From assembly GCA_913055685.1 (NCBI GenBank), contig CAJXKC010000004.1, positions 148,988-212,987 of the forward strand: a stretch of DNA of 64,000 nucleotides. The letters run 5' to 3'. The notes under the pieces are model-generated. The model had not been told where the DNA came from, searched no databases, and worked only from the letters and a program-made list of their open reading frames with translations. The position numbers and the translations under genes are program-made. The stretch comes from an uncultured Flavobacteriales bacterium (GTDB lineage Bacteria; Bacteroidota; Bacteroidia; Flavobacteriales; Schleiferiaceae). The first letter of the stretch is position 1. Every line of letters starts with the position of its first letter. Positions 42,621 through 51,627 of the stretch are shown one piece after another.

Positions 42621-43548
42621 CCTTGATCGCTTTTAAAATTCCCATCTTATCTTTTCGATGATACCAAAGCATGGCATCATTTTTTCGAAACCAAGTTAAC
42701 TGACGTTTGGCATAACGGCGACTATTCTTTTTAATTTCCTCTATGCAGTGTTCACGGCTATATTCCCCTCGGAAATAAGCAAAGAACTCTTTGTAGCCTA
42801 CAGTTTGAAGGCTGCTACGTTCTTGTTCTGCAATTAAAGATTTCGCCTCCTTTTCTAAACCTTCTTCTAGCATCAAATCCACTCGCTGATTGATACATTG
42901 ATAAAGAATTTCGCGCTCCTCGTACAAGGCAAACTGTAAAACTCGATAGGGTAGGTGGCGCTTTTTTTGATTGCGAAAGCTCGAGAATTTTTTCTGGGTT
43001 GCGCGAATAATTTCCAAAGCGCGGATAAGGCGTTGCGGATTGTTAAGATCCACATGCCTATAATATTCTGGATCTTTTTCCTCTAACTCCTTTTGCAGCG
43101 GACTTATTCCATTCAGCTCTAATTCAAGGTTGAGCTCAGCTCGAAATTTGGGGTCTATTTCAGGGAGCTCGTCGAAACCTTCTATAAGTGCTTTTAAGTA
43201 AAGGCCACTGCCACCAACTAAAACTAAATAATCTTGCCTTTGAAACAATTGTTCCATCAGGCTTAAAGCCTCCTGAGCATAAGAAGCCGCATTTAATTCC
43301 TCCTTAATACTGCGATCGAGGATAAAGTGATGCTTCACCCTTTTTAGTTCGGCAGCACTGGGAGGAGCAGTTCCAATTTTTAGTTCGCGGTAAAACTGGC
43401 GCGAATCGAAAGATAGAATCTCACAATTTAAAGCTTCAGCAATTTCAATCGCCATAGAGGTTTTTCCCACTGCCGTTGGGCCGGCAATACAAATAAGAGT
43501 TTTATTAGAGCCTTTCTCCACAGTACTGACAAAATTCGGCATTTGCAC
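42613..43548 (-). CDS. miaA: tRNA dimethylallyltransferase
   Basis: MiaA adds the dimethylallyl group to A37 of tRNAs that read UNN codons. Walker A is CIAGPTAVGKTSMAIEIA, followed by EILSFDSRQFYREL and GTAPPSAAELKRVKHHFI. Further downstream come LVGGSGLYLKALIEG and the C-terminal QLTWFRKNDAMLWYH. The track start (ATG 43548) lies 44 nt inside the channel gene. A GTG at 43521 is a rival start that would give a more usual short N-terminus. Catalytic content is the same either way. Confidence 0.95.
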   Translation of the reverse strand: MQMPNFVSTVEKGSNKTLICIAGPTAVGKTSMAIEIAEALNCEILSFDSRQFYRELKIGTAPPSAAELKRVKHHFILDRSIKEELNAASYAQEALSLMEQLFQRQDYLVLVGGSGLYLKALIEGFDELPEIDPKFRAELNLELELNGISPLQKELEEKDPEYYRHVDLNNPQRLIRALEIIRATQKKFSSFRNQKKRHLPYRVLQFALYEEREILYQCINQRVDLMLEEGLEKEAKSLIAEQERSSLQTVGYKEFFAYFRGEYSREHCIEEIKKNSRRYAKRQLTWFRKNDAMLWYHRKDKMGILKAIKGE

Positions 43549-44326
43549 TCATACCACCGCTACCGCAAATCGAACAGTTTTTTTTCTGCGCCGCTTCGGC
43601 TTCGCGATTGCTTTTACTCAGTTCCGAGGTAACTATGCCGGTAGGTACCGCGATAATGCCGTAACCCAGAATCATAATTACCGAGGCTAGGAACTGTCCG
43701 AAAGGACTCTGCGGAGAAATATCGCCATAACCAACGGTGGTTAGGGTTACGATACACCAATAGATGGAAACAGGAATACTGGTAAAACCGTTTTCAGGCC
43801 CTTCGATAAGGTACATGGCTGTTCCCATTATAAAGGTCATACAAATTACGGCCACTAAGAACACCGCAATTTTATGTCGGGAGGCCCTTAAGGCACTACT
43901 TAAAACATTGGCCTCGCCTAGGAAGCGTACCATTTTTAGAACTCTAAATACGCGTAAAAGTCGAAGACTACGGATAACAATAAAGTATTGGGCACCACCC
44001 AATATTATAGCTAGATAGGCGGGTAGTACCGATACAAAATCGATAATGCCATAAAAACTTAAAGCGTAGCTAATCGGACGCTTTACAATGATTAGTCGGA
44101 TGATATATTCAATTGAAAAAAGTATTGTGAAGGCCCATTCCAAAATCACAAACCACTGTCGGTAATGTTTTTGCAAAGTAGGAACGCTCTCAAGCATGAT
44201 GACCAAAAGGCTGGCTAGAATAGCGATAAGCAGAATAACGTCGAAGCGCCTTCCTGCCTTGGTATCCGATTCAAAAATGATGGTATACCATTTTTTCTTC
44301 CATGCCTTGGGATTAGCTTCGGTCAT
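43505..44326 (-). CDS. Voltage-gated potassium-channel-like protein with C-terminal zinc ribbon
   Basis: A 273-residue six-TM ion channel subunit. S1-S4 lie at about 30-150, with the S4 voltage-sensor pattern IVIRSLRLLRVFRVLKMVRF. The pore helix and filter VTLTTVGYGDISPQSPFG are those of a K+ channel. After S6 a short linker ends in a zinc-ribbon-like module, NCSICGSGGMSANAEFCQYCGERL, with two CxxC pairs. The ribbon is an uncommon addition and may sense redox state or zinc. It overlaps the ABC permease stop by 4 nt and runs on into miaA. Confidence 0.9.
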   Translation of the reverse strand: MTEANPKAWKKKWYTIIFESDTKAGRRFDVILLIAILASLLVIMLESVPTLQKHYRQWFVILEWAFTILFSIEYIIRLIIVKRPISYALSFYGIIDFVSVLPAYLAIILGGAQYFIVIRSLRLLRVFRVLKMVRFLGEANVLSSALRASRHKIAVFLVAVICMTFIMGTAMYLIEGPENGFTSIPVSIYWCIVTLTTVGYGDISPQSPFGQFLASVIMILGYGIIAVPTGIVTSELSKSNREAEAAQKKNCSICGSGGMSANAEFCQYCGERL

Positions 44327-45156
44327 AAATCTCTTTTTCGAAGGATAAATAAGCCTGTTCCAGCAAAGATAAAACTGTAAACTAGGCTAAGGCTAAATAG
44401 CTTCCAGTTTACCGAATCCGGACTTTCAACGTTTAAAAAGGACTGAATATTAAAGAGTCGGGTAAAAGGCTCATTTATCATGTCTCGTGAAGGCCGGGTG
44501 GGTAAATACTCTTTAATAGGTTCGCCTAAATAATAGCCTAAGGCTGGTTCCATTACGTAGTAAATCATCAAAATGATAATTGCGATGGCACTCCTTCGTA
44601 CTAAAATACCAAAGAGAAAGGCCAAGGAAAGGAGGGAAAATACTTCGGCAAAATAGGCTAGGAGGAAACTGCTTTGTTCTCCTAGTCCCGAAAGGGCCTC
44701 TTCATTGTGATAAATAGCTAATAAGCTAACCGTAAGTCCCACTACCAAGGTTGCCATCAGGGCGAAGGCAAATACGGTCATCAATTTGGAGAAAAAGAAC
44801 TGCGTGACCGAAAGGCCATCAATAATATTCTGACGATAGGTGCGGTATTCAAACTCTGAGCTCATAAAGAATAGCAGTAGGAAGGCCGGAATAAACTTAA
44901 AGAAGCTGGCAATATAGGTGGTGTTTTGCCAGATGAAGGGTAGGGTATAGAAGCCTGCTTCTTCCAAGTTCGCCGGAATCATCATGGTAACCATGTTCAT
45001 ATCCTCGGGGTCGGGTTGCCTGCCCGTTCCAAAGAGACTTAGTTTGCCGAAATAACCAAGAGTGGTAGTTACTAAAATGGCGAAAAGTCCCATCCCGATC
45101 CAGAAAAACCGGTGATTCCGGATCTTAAACCATTCAATTTGTGCTAAGCGGATCAT
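44323..45156 (-). CDS. ABC transporter permease (ABC-2 type)
   Basis: A 277-residue inner-membrane protein with six predicted TM segments (for example FFWIGMGLFAILVTTTLGYF, FIPAFLLLFFMSS, LMATLVVGLTVSLLAIY, LSLAFLFGILV, SLVYSFIFAGTGLFIL). FEYRTYRQNIIDGLSVTQFFFSKL is the cytoplasmic coupling segment typical of ABC-2/NatB-like permeases. Partner of the ATPase encoded 4 nt upstream (ATGA overlap). The substrate is unknown; such pairs often export peptides, lipids or drugs. Confidence 0.85.
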   Translation of the reverse strand: MIRLAQIEWFKIRNHRFFWIGMGLFAILVTTTLGYFGKLSLFGTGRQPDPEDMNMVTMMIPANLEEAGFYTLPFIWQNTTYIASFFKFIPAFLLLFFMSSEFEYRTYRQNIIDGLSVTQFFFSKLMTVFAFALMATLVVGLTVSLLAIYHNEEALSGLGEQSSFLLAYFAEVFSLLSLAFLFGILVRRSAIAIIILMIYYVMEPALGYYLGEPIKEYLPTRPSRDMINEPFTRLFNIQSFLNVESPDSVNWKLFSLSLVYSFIFAGTGLFILRKRDL

Positions 45157-46043
45157 TGGTCTAGTAGTTTTAGGAAGCCTTCTTCGAGACTTTGTGGCTT
45201 AAGGTGAAGATGGGATAGGAAGATTCCCTTAGCGGCTAGAAACTCGTTGAGGTCTGCTGGACCATGACCTTCAGCTAAACTGAGCTCAAAGAAATCTGCT
45301 TCTCTTTCAAGCCTAAGTTTGTGGGGATATTCGTCCAGGGCAAGTGCTAACTTATCCATATCCAGGGCGGCTAATTCAACCCGGCCTTCGCTGCCGCTCA
45401 ATTCCTTTACCGAACCTTGGAAAAGGAGGCTACCTTTTCGTAAGACCGCTACATGATCGCAGATTTTTTCGACTTCTGCCAAAATGTGACTGGCAATAAT
45501 TACGGTAATTCCTTGAGCGCCAATTTCTAGGATGAGCTTACGTACTTCGGCTATTCCTTGGGGATCTAAGCCATTGGTGGGTTCGTCTAAAACTAGAACT
45601 TCTGGCTTACCGAGCAGACTTGCCGCAATGGCCAGTCGTTGTTTCATTCCTAGAGAGTAGGTTTTAAACTTATGCTGTGCCCTTTCTTCGAGATTAACCA
45701 ACTGCAGGCATTCCTCAATATTAGCCTCCTTTATACCCTTAATTTTTGCGACGAGTTCCAGGTTTTTCCTGGCCGACATATAAGGGTAGAAATTGGGGGT
45801 TTCCAATAAGGCTCCCATTTTGGTTTTGGCCTCTTGCAATGGCTTCTGGTCAAACCATTCGAAGCTACCAGCACTTGCCTTGGTAACCCCAAGGACAATA
45901 CCTAAGGTGGTGGTTTTTCCGCTTCCATTGGGACCCAAAATGCCATAGATACTACCGCTCGGAATATCCAGGTTTAAAGCATTTAGAGCTTGAACACGGC
46001 CGTAGTTCTTACTAAGCGAACGGATTTTTAATATAGATGTCAA
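45153..46043 (-). CDS. ABC transporter ATP-binding protein
   Basis: A 296-residue ATPase. Walker A GPNGSGKTTT, signature YSLGMKQRLAIAASL, Walker B EVLVLDEPTNGLD, D-loop GLDPQG and H-loop ASHIL are all present. The ~80-residue C-terminal extension is typical of ABC-2-type exporter ATPases (CcmA/NatA-like). It is the first gene of the operon ATPase, permease, channel, miaA, lpxK, and shares a short divergent promoter region with the small plus-strand gene. Confidence 0.93.
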   Translation of the reverse strand: MTSILKIRSLSKNYGRVQALNALNLDIPSGSIYGILGPNGSGKTTTLGIVLGVTKASAGSFEWFDQKPLQEAKTKMGALLETPNFYPYMSARKNLELVAKIKGIKEANIEECLQLVNLEERAQHKFKTYSLGMKQRLAIAASLLGKPEVLVLDEPTNGLDPQGIAEVRKLILEIGAQGITVIIASHILAEVEKICDHVAVLRKGSLLFQGSVKELSGSEGRVELAALDMDKLALALDEYPHKLRLEREADFFELSLAEGHGPADLNEFLAAKGIFLSHLHLKPQSLEEGFLKLLDQ

Positions 46044-46091
46044 GGCAGGAAATTAACTATTTTTTACGTAAATTTAGAATGTAATATATTG

Positions 46092-46403
46092 ATGTTTATG
46101 GAAACTGATACTCGTAATTTTAAACGAATTGCGAAGGAAGAGTTAAATCTACTGGAGTTTCCATCCGATGATATACTGAACAATAGAGAAGAACTGGAAA
46201 AACGCCGACAGATGCTACATCGGGCTACCAGTCTGGGGAACTTGCAAAAGCACAAAGTTTTAATCCGTTTTGCGGATAAATCTGGGCCCAAAGAAGTTTA
46301 CACAACTATTTGGGCTGTAACTGATAACAAAGTTTTACTGAAAGCAGGGCAACTCATTCCAGTACATCGGATCCACTCCGTAGAGGTCACTTATTCTTCG
46401 TAG
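46092..46403 (+). CDS. Small conserved hypothetical protein
   Basis: A ~103-residue soluble protein, family not recognised. A charged helical N-terminal half (DTRNFKRIAKEELNLLEFPSDDILNNREELEKRRQMLHRATSLGNLQKHKV) is followed by a short beta module (VLIRFADKSGPKEVYTTIWAVTDNKVLLKAGQLIPVHRIHSVEV), which resembles a single SH3- or Sm-like barrel. The ORF track uses TTG 46089; ATG 46092 or 46098 are better. A near-consensus -7 box (TAAATTTA, 46069-46076) precedes it. It is convergent with the next gene (13-bp overlap). Confidence 0.7.
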   Translation: MFMETDTRNFKRIAKEELNLLEFPSDDILNNREELEKRRQMLHRATSLGNLQKHKVLIRFADKSGPKEVYTTIWAVTDNKVLLKAGQLIPVHRIHSVEVTYSS

Positions 46404-46876
46404 TCGTCCAGATCTTCAAACTCACCGAGGTCGAGATCTAAATCACCGAATAAATCGGAGTCACTTCTATTGTCTTTTTTCTCGGGCGCTTCTGGCGGCC
46501 GGTGGCCTTTTATTTGGGTAACTTTAATGCCTTCTGGTTCTTCTTCAAGGATATTCATGCTTTCCAAGTAGAAGGTCCACATCGATAAAAAGTCGTAGAC
46601 ATAAAGGAGCTTTTTACCTTTGGAGCTAAATATGTCTTCAACCAAGAAATGTTCCATGGTTGCTTGCTTATCGTCAAAAGCCATCATTGGAATTTCCTCC
46701 CCTTGATCCCAGTTTTCATTAGATCGGTAATAACTGGCCATTTCGCCGCTTGCTAGCTGAAAGGACTTTAAAATGGCATCGTGCAATTGCAATAAGTCGG
46801 TCTCTGCCGGTACCAGCAAATCGCGAAAAACATCTTCCTCCTCCCAATCGAGGATTACCCGAATACTTACACTCAT
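46391..46876 (-). CDS. PRiA4-ORF3-like protein
   Basis: A 161-residue soluble acidic protein with the PRiA4_ORF3 (plasmid pRiA4b ORF-3) pattern: SIRVILDWEEEDVFRDLLVPAETDLLQLHDAILKSFQ at the N-terminus and FLYVYDFLSMWTFYLE-like central strands. The C-terminus is a strongly acidic tail (DLFGDLDLDLGEFEDLDDYEE). The family was first named from a plasmid but is common on chromosomes; its function is unknown. It follows the cca gene after a 1-nt gap, so it is cotranscribed with it. Confidence 0.78.
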   Translation of the reverse strand: MSVSIRVILDWEEEDVFRDLLVPAETDLLQLHDAILKSFQLASGEMASYYRSNENWDQGEEIPMMAFDDKQATMEHFLVEDIFSSKGKKLLYVYDFLSMWTFYLESMNILEEEPEGIKVTQIKGHRPPEAPEKKDNRSDSDLFGDLDLDLGEFEDLDDYEE

Positions 46877-46877
46877 A

Positions 46878-48287
46878 TTATTTCGATTTCACAAGCCCCA
46901 TCTGGGCTGCTTTCTCTTGGATAAAGGCCAAAGCCTCATCGTAATTGTTCTTTATTTCACCGTCTAAAATAGCATCCTTTACCGCGGTTTTAAGAATGCC
47001 AATTTCTGGTCCAGGTTTTAATGCAAATAATTGCATAATCTCCTGCCCATCTACTGGAGGTTGAAAATTGCGAATTCGGTCCTTTTCTTCTACCTCTTTT
47101 ATTCGTTCTCTTACCTCCTGGTAGTTCTTTAGATAGCGCCTTTTCTTTTTTTCATTGCGGGTGGTGATGTCCGACTCACAAAGGAGCATTAAATCGTCGA
47201 TATCTTCACCCGCGTCAAATAGTAGTCGACGGGCAGCCGAATCGGTGGCATGATCTTCGGCCACCGCCTGCGGACGAGAAGATAATTCTACCATTTTTTT
47301 TACATAGCGCATCGGTTCGCCTAAAGGTAAACGCAGGCGTTTAAAAATGCGGTTTACCATTTTCGCCCCCACGAATTCGTGGCTGTGGAAGGTCCAACCT
47401 GTACCTTCGATAAATTTCTTGGTGACCGGTTTACCAATGTCATGGAAAAGCGCGGCGTATCGTAGCCATAGTTTATCGCTACGCTCAGCTAAATTATCCA
47501 CCACTATTGCGGTATGGTAAAAATTGTCTTTATGACTCTGACCTTCGATTTCTTCTACTCCAGCTAAAGCTACCACTTCCGGCAGGAAATGCTGTAGGAG
47601 ACCGGTCTTGTAAAGTAGGATTAAACCTTTTGAGGGTTTGGCTGAGGCCATAATTTTATGAAGCTCATCCACAATCCGCTCCATGCTAATGATCTTTAAT
47701 CGCTCGTTTTGCGACTGAATCGCTTCTAAGCAAGAATCTTCGATGTGAAAGTCGAGCTGTGTAGCAAAGCGAATGGCACGCATCATCCGTAAAGGATCAT
47801 CACTAAAGGTAATAATGGGATCCAAGGGAGTACGAATGATACCATTGTTAAGGTCCTCTTGGCCATTAAAAGGGTCTAGTAATTCGCCATAAGTCTCCTT
47901 GTTTAGAGATAAGGCCATGGCGTTTATCGTGAAATCGCGACGTTTCTGATCGTCTTCTCGACTACCATCTTCTACTATTGGTTTACGACTGTCCCTCTGG
48001 TAAGACTCCTTGCGGGCGCCAACAAATTCCAGTTCAAGATCGCCGTACTTTATTTGTGCGGTACCAAAATTCTTAAAGGTGTTTACTTTTAAGCCCCCCA
48101 AGTATTCGGCCACTTTTTCGGCTAATTCTATTCCGCTACCTACCGCTACGACATCAATATCCTTGGCTTGTTTACGCCCTAATATTTTGTCGCGCACATA
48201 GCCACCAATTAAATAGGTCTCTAAGCCTAAGTCATCGGCTGCGGCGCCAATGGTTTCGAATATTTCTAAATCTAAAAACTTCTTCAA
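46878..48287 (-). CDS. cca: CCA tRNA nucleotidyltransferase with HD domain
   Basis: A 469-residue class II tRNA nucleotidyltransferase/poly(A) polymerase family protein. The head domain has YLIGGYVRDKILGRKQAKDIDVVAVG (GG and DxD catalytic motifs), then RRDFTINAMA and DPLRMMRAIRFATQLDF. An HD domain is fused at the C-terminus (LFHDIGKPVTKKF), as in E. coli Cca-type enzymes. It adds or repairs CCA ends, which fits tRNA-Pro in this window lacking an encoded CCA. Operon with the PRiA4-ORF3-like gene downstream. Confidence 0.92.
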   Translation of the reverse strand: MKKFLDLEIFETIGAAADDLGLETYLIGGYVRDKILGRKQAKDIDVVAVGSGIELAEKVAEYLGGLKVNTFKNFGTAQIKYGDLELEFVGARKESYQRDSRKPIVEDGSREDDQKRRDFTINAMALSLNKETYGELLDPFNGQEDLNNGIIRTPLDPIITFSDDPLRMMRAIRFATQLDFHIEDSCLEAIQSQNERLKIISMERIVDELHKIMASAKPSKGLILLYKTGLLQHFLPEVVALAGVEEIEGQSHKDNFYHTAIVVDNLAERSDKLWLRYAALFHDIGKPVTKKFIEGTGWTFHSHEFVGAKMVNRIFKRLRLPLGEPMRYVKKMVELSSRPQAVAEDHATDSAARRLLFDAGEDIDDLMLLCESDITTRNEKKKRRYLKNYQEVRERIKEVEEKDRIRNFQPPVDGQEIMQLFALKPGPEIGILKTAVKDAILDGEIKNNYDEALAFIQEKAAQMGLVKSK

Positions 48288-48291
48288 AACC

Positions 48292-48639
48292 TTATGCTGG
48301 AAATACTTTTTCGGAATAAATACTAAGGATGATAAAGATGATGATGCCTAAGTATATTCCGATGTGACTCCTTTTAATACTCCTTTTGATGTCTAGCAGC
48401 TCTTGTTCTTCATCGTCTAGAACTATTGGATAAAGCATGGGGAAGAGTAAAAAAGCCTCCCATCTTAAACTTCTTTTTTTCTCGTCTTTCCAATCAAAAA
48501 AGAGAAATTTAGACAGGGCCTCCGCCTTCTTTTTTTGCTTGATTTGAAGGTACTGCATCTGCAATCCCATCTTTAGGTAGAAGAGCCCTGCTATGAATGC
48601 GATAATAGCGCCAATAAAAAGGATGTAGATGATTTCCAT
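48292..48639 (-). CDS. Small membrane protein, function unknown
   Basis: A 115-residue protein with a hydrophobic N-terminal TM helix (IIYILFIGAIIAFIAGLFYL) and a C-terminal TM helix (IGIYLGIIIFIILSIYS), with a charged loop of about 70 residues between. No recognised domain. The start is revised from the ORF track by seven codons to ATG 48639 because the extension is not coding-like. It ends 4 bp before cca and is probably cotranscribed. Confidence 0.65.
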   Translation of the reverse strand: MEIIYILFIGAIIAFIAGLFYLKMGLQMQYLQIKQKKKAEALSKFLFFDWKDEKKRSLRWEAFLLFPMLYPIVLDDEEQELLDIKRSIKRSHIGIYLGIIIFIILSIYSEKVFPA

Positions 48640-48697
48640 GCTCCGAATTTGCCGGGGCAAAAATACGCTTTAATTAGCAGGCAGGAAACCGAATAAC

Positions 48698-49783
48698 TTA
48701 GTTTAGGTAGTGCCAGGCGGTTTTTTTGGCCATGGCCTGGGGTAGGAATTCTTGCAGTTTTATTTGCGCTTGAGCGACTAAGTTCTCAGCTAAGCTTGAA
48801 TCTGCTTTAATTTGAGCGACAAATTGGGCCAAGGTTTTAAAATCCTTTACTGGAGCTAGTAAACCAGTTTCACCGGGAATAACCATTTCTGGGATTCCAC
48901 CAGCTTGGGTAGCTACAACGGGGATTTTTGCTGCAAAGGCATCTAAAATGCTAGTACCTAGTCCTTCCATTTCGGAAGTAAATAGAAAGCAATTAAAGTC
49001 TAAAAGGAGGGAGGGAACATCTTCTCTAAAGCCCAGAAAGCTAACATGCTCACTAATTTTTAGGTCACTAGCCATTGCCTTTAATTCGGACTCTAATTCA
49101 CCTTTACCGGCAATAAAAAAGTGTATATCCTTATCGTGTTTTAAAAGCTCAGCAGCGACCGATAAAAAGGTCTTATGATCTTTATGGCCCGCTAAGGCCG
49201 CCACATTTCCAATCCAAAACTTGGCGGAAAATTCTGGATACTCTGATCTTAAAATGCCTTTTTCAGCCCTTTCAAACTTACTAGGGTCTATAGACGAGTG
49301 AACGGTAAAGACCTTATTGGGCTCTTTAATTGACTTCTTAAGGATCTTGGCAATGGCATCACTTACGGCTAGATACTTAGCTACTCCCTTAAAATTATAT
49401 TTAAATCTGCTCAGCATCGATTTAGCCACGGGAAAGTCGACTCGGCGAGATACTACTAATCTTTCTTTAGCACCAAATAGTGCTTTAGCATAAACCGCAA
49501 AGCCATGGGCATGGGCATCATGAGCATGCCAAATGGAGATTTCTTCTTGCTTACTGTATTGCTTTAGCCTTTTAGCGAAGCTCAAATCTAAAGAGCTCCG
49601 TTTTTTTAAGGCCAGGACCGGAATATTTTCTTTAATGGCCCATTGATGTAAGGGCGAATCACGGATGCAGGCTATATGCTGTTGCCAATTTTCTTTGCGA
49701 AGTTCTTTCACTAAATAGGCAATCTGTTGCTCTCCGCCGCGCCAAGAGCGAGCGGTTGAAATATGCAGCAGTTTAGGATTCAC
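48698..49783 (-). CDS. Glycosyltransferase, GT4 family
   Basis: A 361-residue GT-B fold glycosyltransferase. The N-terminal domain opens LLHISTARSWRGGEQQIAYLVKEL (acceptor side). The C-terminal donor domain shows IGNVAALAGHKDHKTFLSVAAEL, FFIAGKGELESEL, HVSFLGFREDVPSLLLDFNCFLFTSEMEGLGTSILDAFAAKIPVVATQAGGIPEMV, the typical E-x7-E motif of GT4 enzymes. It is in a run of three glycosyltransferase genes, so surface-polysaccharide or LPS-core synthesis is likely. The start overlaps the GT2 stop by 11 nt. Confidence 0.9.
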   Translation of the reverse strand: MNPKLLHISTARSWRGGEQQIAYLVKELRKENWQQHIACIRDSPLHQWAIKENIPVLALKKRSSLDLSFAKRLKQYSKQEEISIWHAHDAHAHGFAVYAKALFGAKERLVVSRRVDFPVAKSMLSRFKYNFKGVAKYLAVSDAIAKILKKSIKEPNKVFTVHSSIDPSKFERAEKGILRSEYPEFSAKFWIGNVAALAGHKDHKTFLSVAAELLKHDKDIHFFIAGKGELESELKAMASDLKISEHVSFLGFREDVPSLLLDFNCFLFTSEMEGLGTSILDAFAAKIPVVATQAGGIPEMVIPGETGLLAPVKDFKTLAQFVAQIKADSSLAENLVAQAQIKLQEFLPQAMAKKTAWHYLN

Positions 49784-50531
49784 GACGCTGCAGTTTTAAG
49801 AGCTTAGTATATTTAAGGTAGGTGGCGTAAGCCGACCAGCGCGCAATCATCCAACCCTCTTTTCCATCGAGAAAGCCTAAACGAAAAAAATAAGCCCGGA
49901 TAAACTTTAGGCTAGGGGAGAAAATGATTTTAAACCAGTTAGAGCGCTTGCCTTTTTCGAAGGCTGCTTGGGAGGAGATGTCGGTGAATTTGCGGATTTG
50001 AGCCAGATGCTCCTCAAAGCTGTAAATGCTGTAATGCAATAAATTTCCTTCCAGCCTTGAGCTCTTTGCCCCGTCTTCCAAAATAAAGGTATCGTGAGGA
50101 TTTTGCCCACCCCAGGCGCCTTTTCGACTATCCCATAGCCGTAGTTTGCGATCGGGATACCACAGTCCATGTTTGATCCATTTCCCGATATAATTTGTTA
50201 GTCGGTTCAGATAATATCCATCGTAAGCCCAGTTTTCTTTAACCGCTAAGATGGAGGCTTTTAAAGTTTCGTCCAGGGCTTCATCGGCATCGAGGGATAA
50301 AACATGCGGGTATTTAGCCTGACTAATAGCCCAGTTTTTTTGCTGGATATGTCCTTCAAAAGTATGTTGTACGAAGCGAGCTCCTTTAGACTTTACAATT
50401 TCTTCGGTCCGATCCGTGCTGTAGGAGTCAACCACCACTATATCATCGGCCACCTCCAATAAAGAGTCTAGGCAACGTCCAATATTGCGTTCTTCGTTAA
50501 AGGTTATTATGACAGCTGAAATCTTAGGCAT
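49773..50531 (-). CDS. Glycosyltransferase, GT2 family (WaaE-like)
   Basis: A 252-residue GT-A fold enzyme. It starts MPKISAVIITFNEERNIGRCLDSLLEVADDIVVVDSYSTDRTEEI, the typical nucleotide-sugar site, followed by LSLDADEALDE (metal-binding DxD). A segment WYPDRKLRLWDSRKGAWGG follows, as in LPS-core beta-1,4-glucosyltransferases of the WaaE/KdtX type. The middle gene of the three-glycosyltransferase run; it overlaps both neighbours by 8-11 nt. Confidence 0.9.
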   Translation of the reverse strand: MPKISAVIITFNEERNIGRCLDSLLEVADDIVVVDSYSTDRTEEIVKSKGARFVQHTFEGHIQQKNWAISQAKYPHVLSLDADEALDETLKASILAVKENWAYDGYYLNRLTNYIGKWIKHGLWYPDRKLRLWDSRKGAWGGQNPHDTFILEDGAKSSRLEGNLLHYSIYSFEEHLAQIRKFTDISSQAAFEKGKRSNWFKIIFSPSLKFIRAYFFRLGFLDGKEGWMIARWSAYATYLKYTKLLKLQRRES

Positions 50532-51627
50532 GAGCCTTCAAGTCTTGATAGGTTTGCATCCACTGTTCGGCAATTACCCTGGGATGAAATTGTTGTACAA
50601 AATTATAATTCTGTTTCACGGCCTTTTCGCGCTGTCCTCCATTCCAAAAATGATCGAGGCCTAATTTCAATGACTCTAAATCAATTGTATCCACTAAATA
50701 ACTTCCTGGCCCGGCTACTTCTTGCAGCGCCGAATTGCGCGCGGTTAGTAAGGCGGTTTTTGAAAACATTGCTTCTAAAAGGGGAATCCCAAAGCCTTCA
50801 AAAATAGAAGGGTAGGCCATAAGCTCGGACATCTGATAAAGGGCCGCTAATTCTGTATTGTCACCTACCTTTAATGGTTTTATCCACTGTTTTTCTTCTT
50901 CGCTCAGCGCATTGTAGAAATTGACCCAATAGCTAGTTGCACGGCCCACCAAGACCAGAGGGATTTTTAATTCGATACAGGCCTGAGCCAATAATACCGG
51001 GTTTTTCCGAGCTTCTAGAGTACCTACGAAGAGCGCATATCGTTCGGGTAACTTATACTTTGCCCGAATTTTGGCGTAACTGCTTTCATAGGACTCAAGA
51101 AATACCTTCTGACAAGACTGGCCAATCACCTTAATCTTTTCTGGGGCAATGCCCAGTAGTTGGATAAGGTCCATACGGGTTTGCTGACTTATCGCTACTA
51201 TTAATTTAGCATCCTTTGCCGCTTGACGAGCCTTACGTTTATAGATCTTGCGGTCAATTGGTTTGTAAAGCTCTGGGTAGCGCAAAAAGATTAAATCGTG
51301 TACCGTTAGTACCGAGGCTATTCCTCGTTTCATTAAGCCACTTGGTAATTCCCCGCTTAGGCCGTGATAAATCGACACCCCGTCTTGCTGGGCTTGTTTA
51401 GACACCAAAGACCGCCGCCAAATCTGACCGTAAAGCTTGTTCTTAAACTTTGGTCCGCACTCTTTTACATGCTCTGCCTTAAAGGGCACCTTTCCGGGCC
51501 AAGGGTTATAAAGCAGGTATTCGTTTTCAGGAAAATATTCGCTTAATGACTCTACCAGGTTACGCCCGTAATTCCCAAGACCACTGCGATTGTGGTAAAT
51601 TCGTTTGGCATCAAAAGCGATTTTCAT
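50524..51627 (-). CDS. Glycosyltransferase, GT4 family
   Basis: A 367-residue GT-B glycosyltransferase. The N-terminal side is KIAFDAKRIYHNRSGLGNYGRNLVESL; the C-terminal donor side is LFVGTLEARKNPVLLAQACIELKIPLVLVG and LMAYPSIFEGFGIPLLEAMFSKTALLTARNSALQEVAG (E-x7-E). The similarity is to mannosyl/glucosyltransferases of surface-polysaccharide assembly. The start shares one base with the stop of the upstream dihydroorotase-like gene (TAATG). Confidence 0.9.
   Translation of the reverse strand: MKIAFDAKRIYHNRSGLGNYGRNLVESLSEYFPENEYLLYNPWPGKVPFKAEHVKECGPKFKNKLYGQIWRRSLVSKQAQQDGVSIYHGLSGELPSGLMKRGIASVLTVHDLIFLRYPELYKPIDRKIYKRKARQAAKDAKLIVAISQQTRMDLIQLLGIAPEKIKVIGQSCQKVFLESYESSYAKIRAKYKLPERYALFVGTLEARKNPVLLAQACIELKIPLVLVGRATSYWVNFYNALSEEEKQWIKPLKVGDNTELAALYQMSELMAYPSIFEGFGIPLLEAMFSKTALLTARNSALQEVAGPGSYLVDTIDLESLKLGLDHFWNGGQREKAVKQNYNFVQQFHPRVIAEQWMQTYQDLKAHA

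Noticed and set aside
46391-46876. PRiA4-ORF3-like gene as evidence of a mobile element
   Set aside because: The family name comes from a plasmid, but the gene is in a tight operon with cca and has no transposase or inverted repeats nearby.
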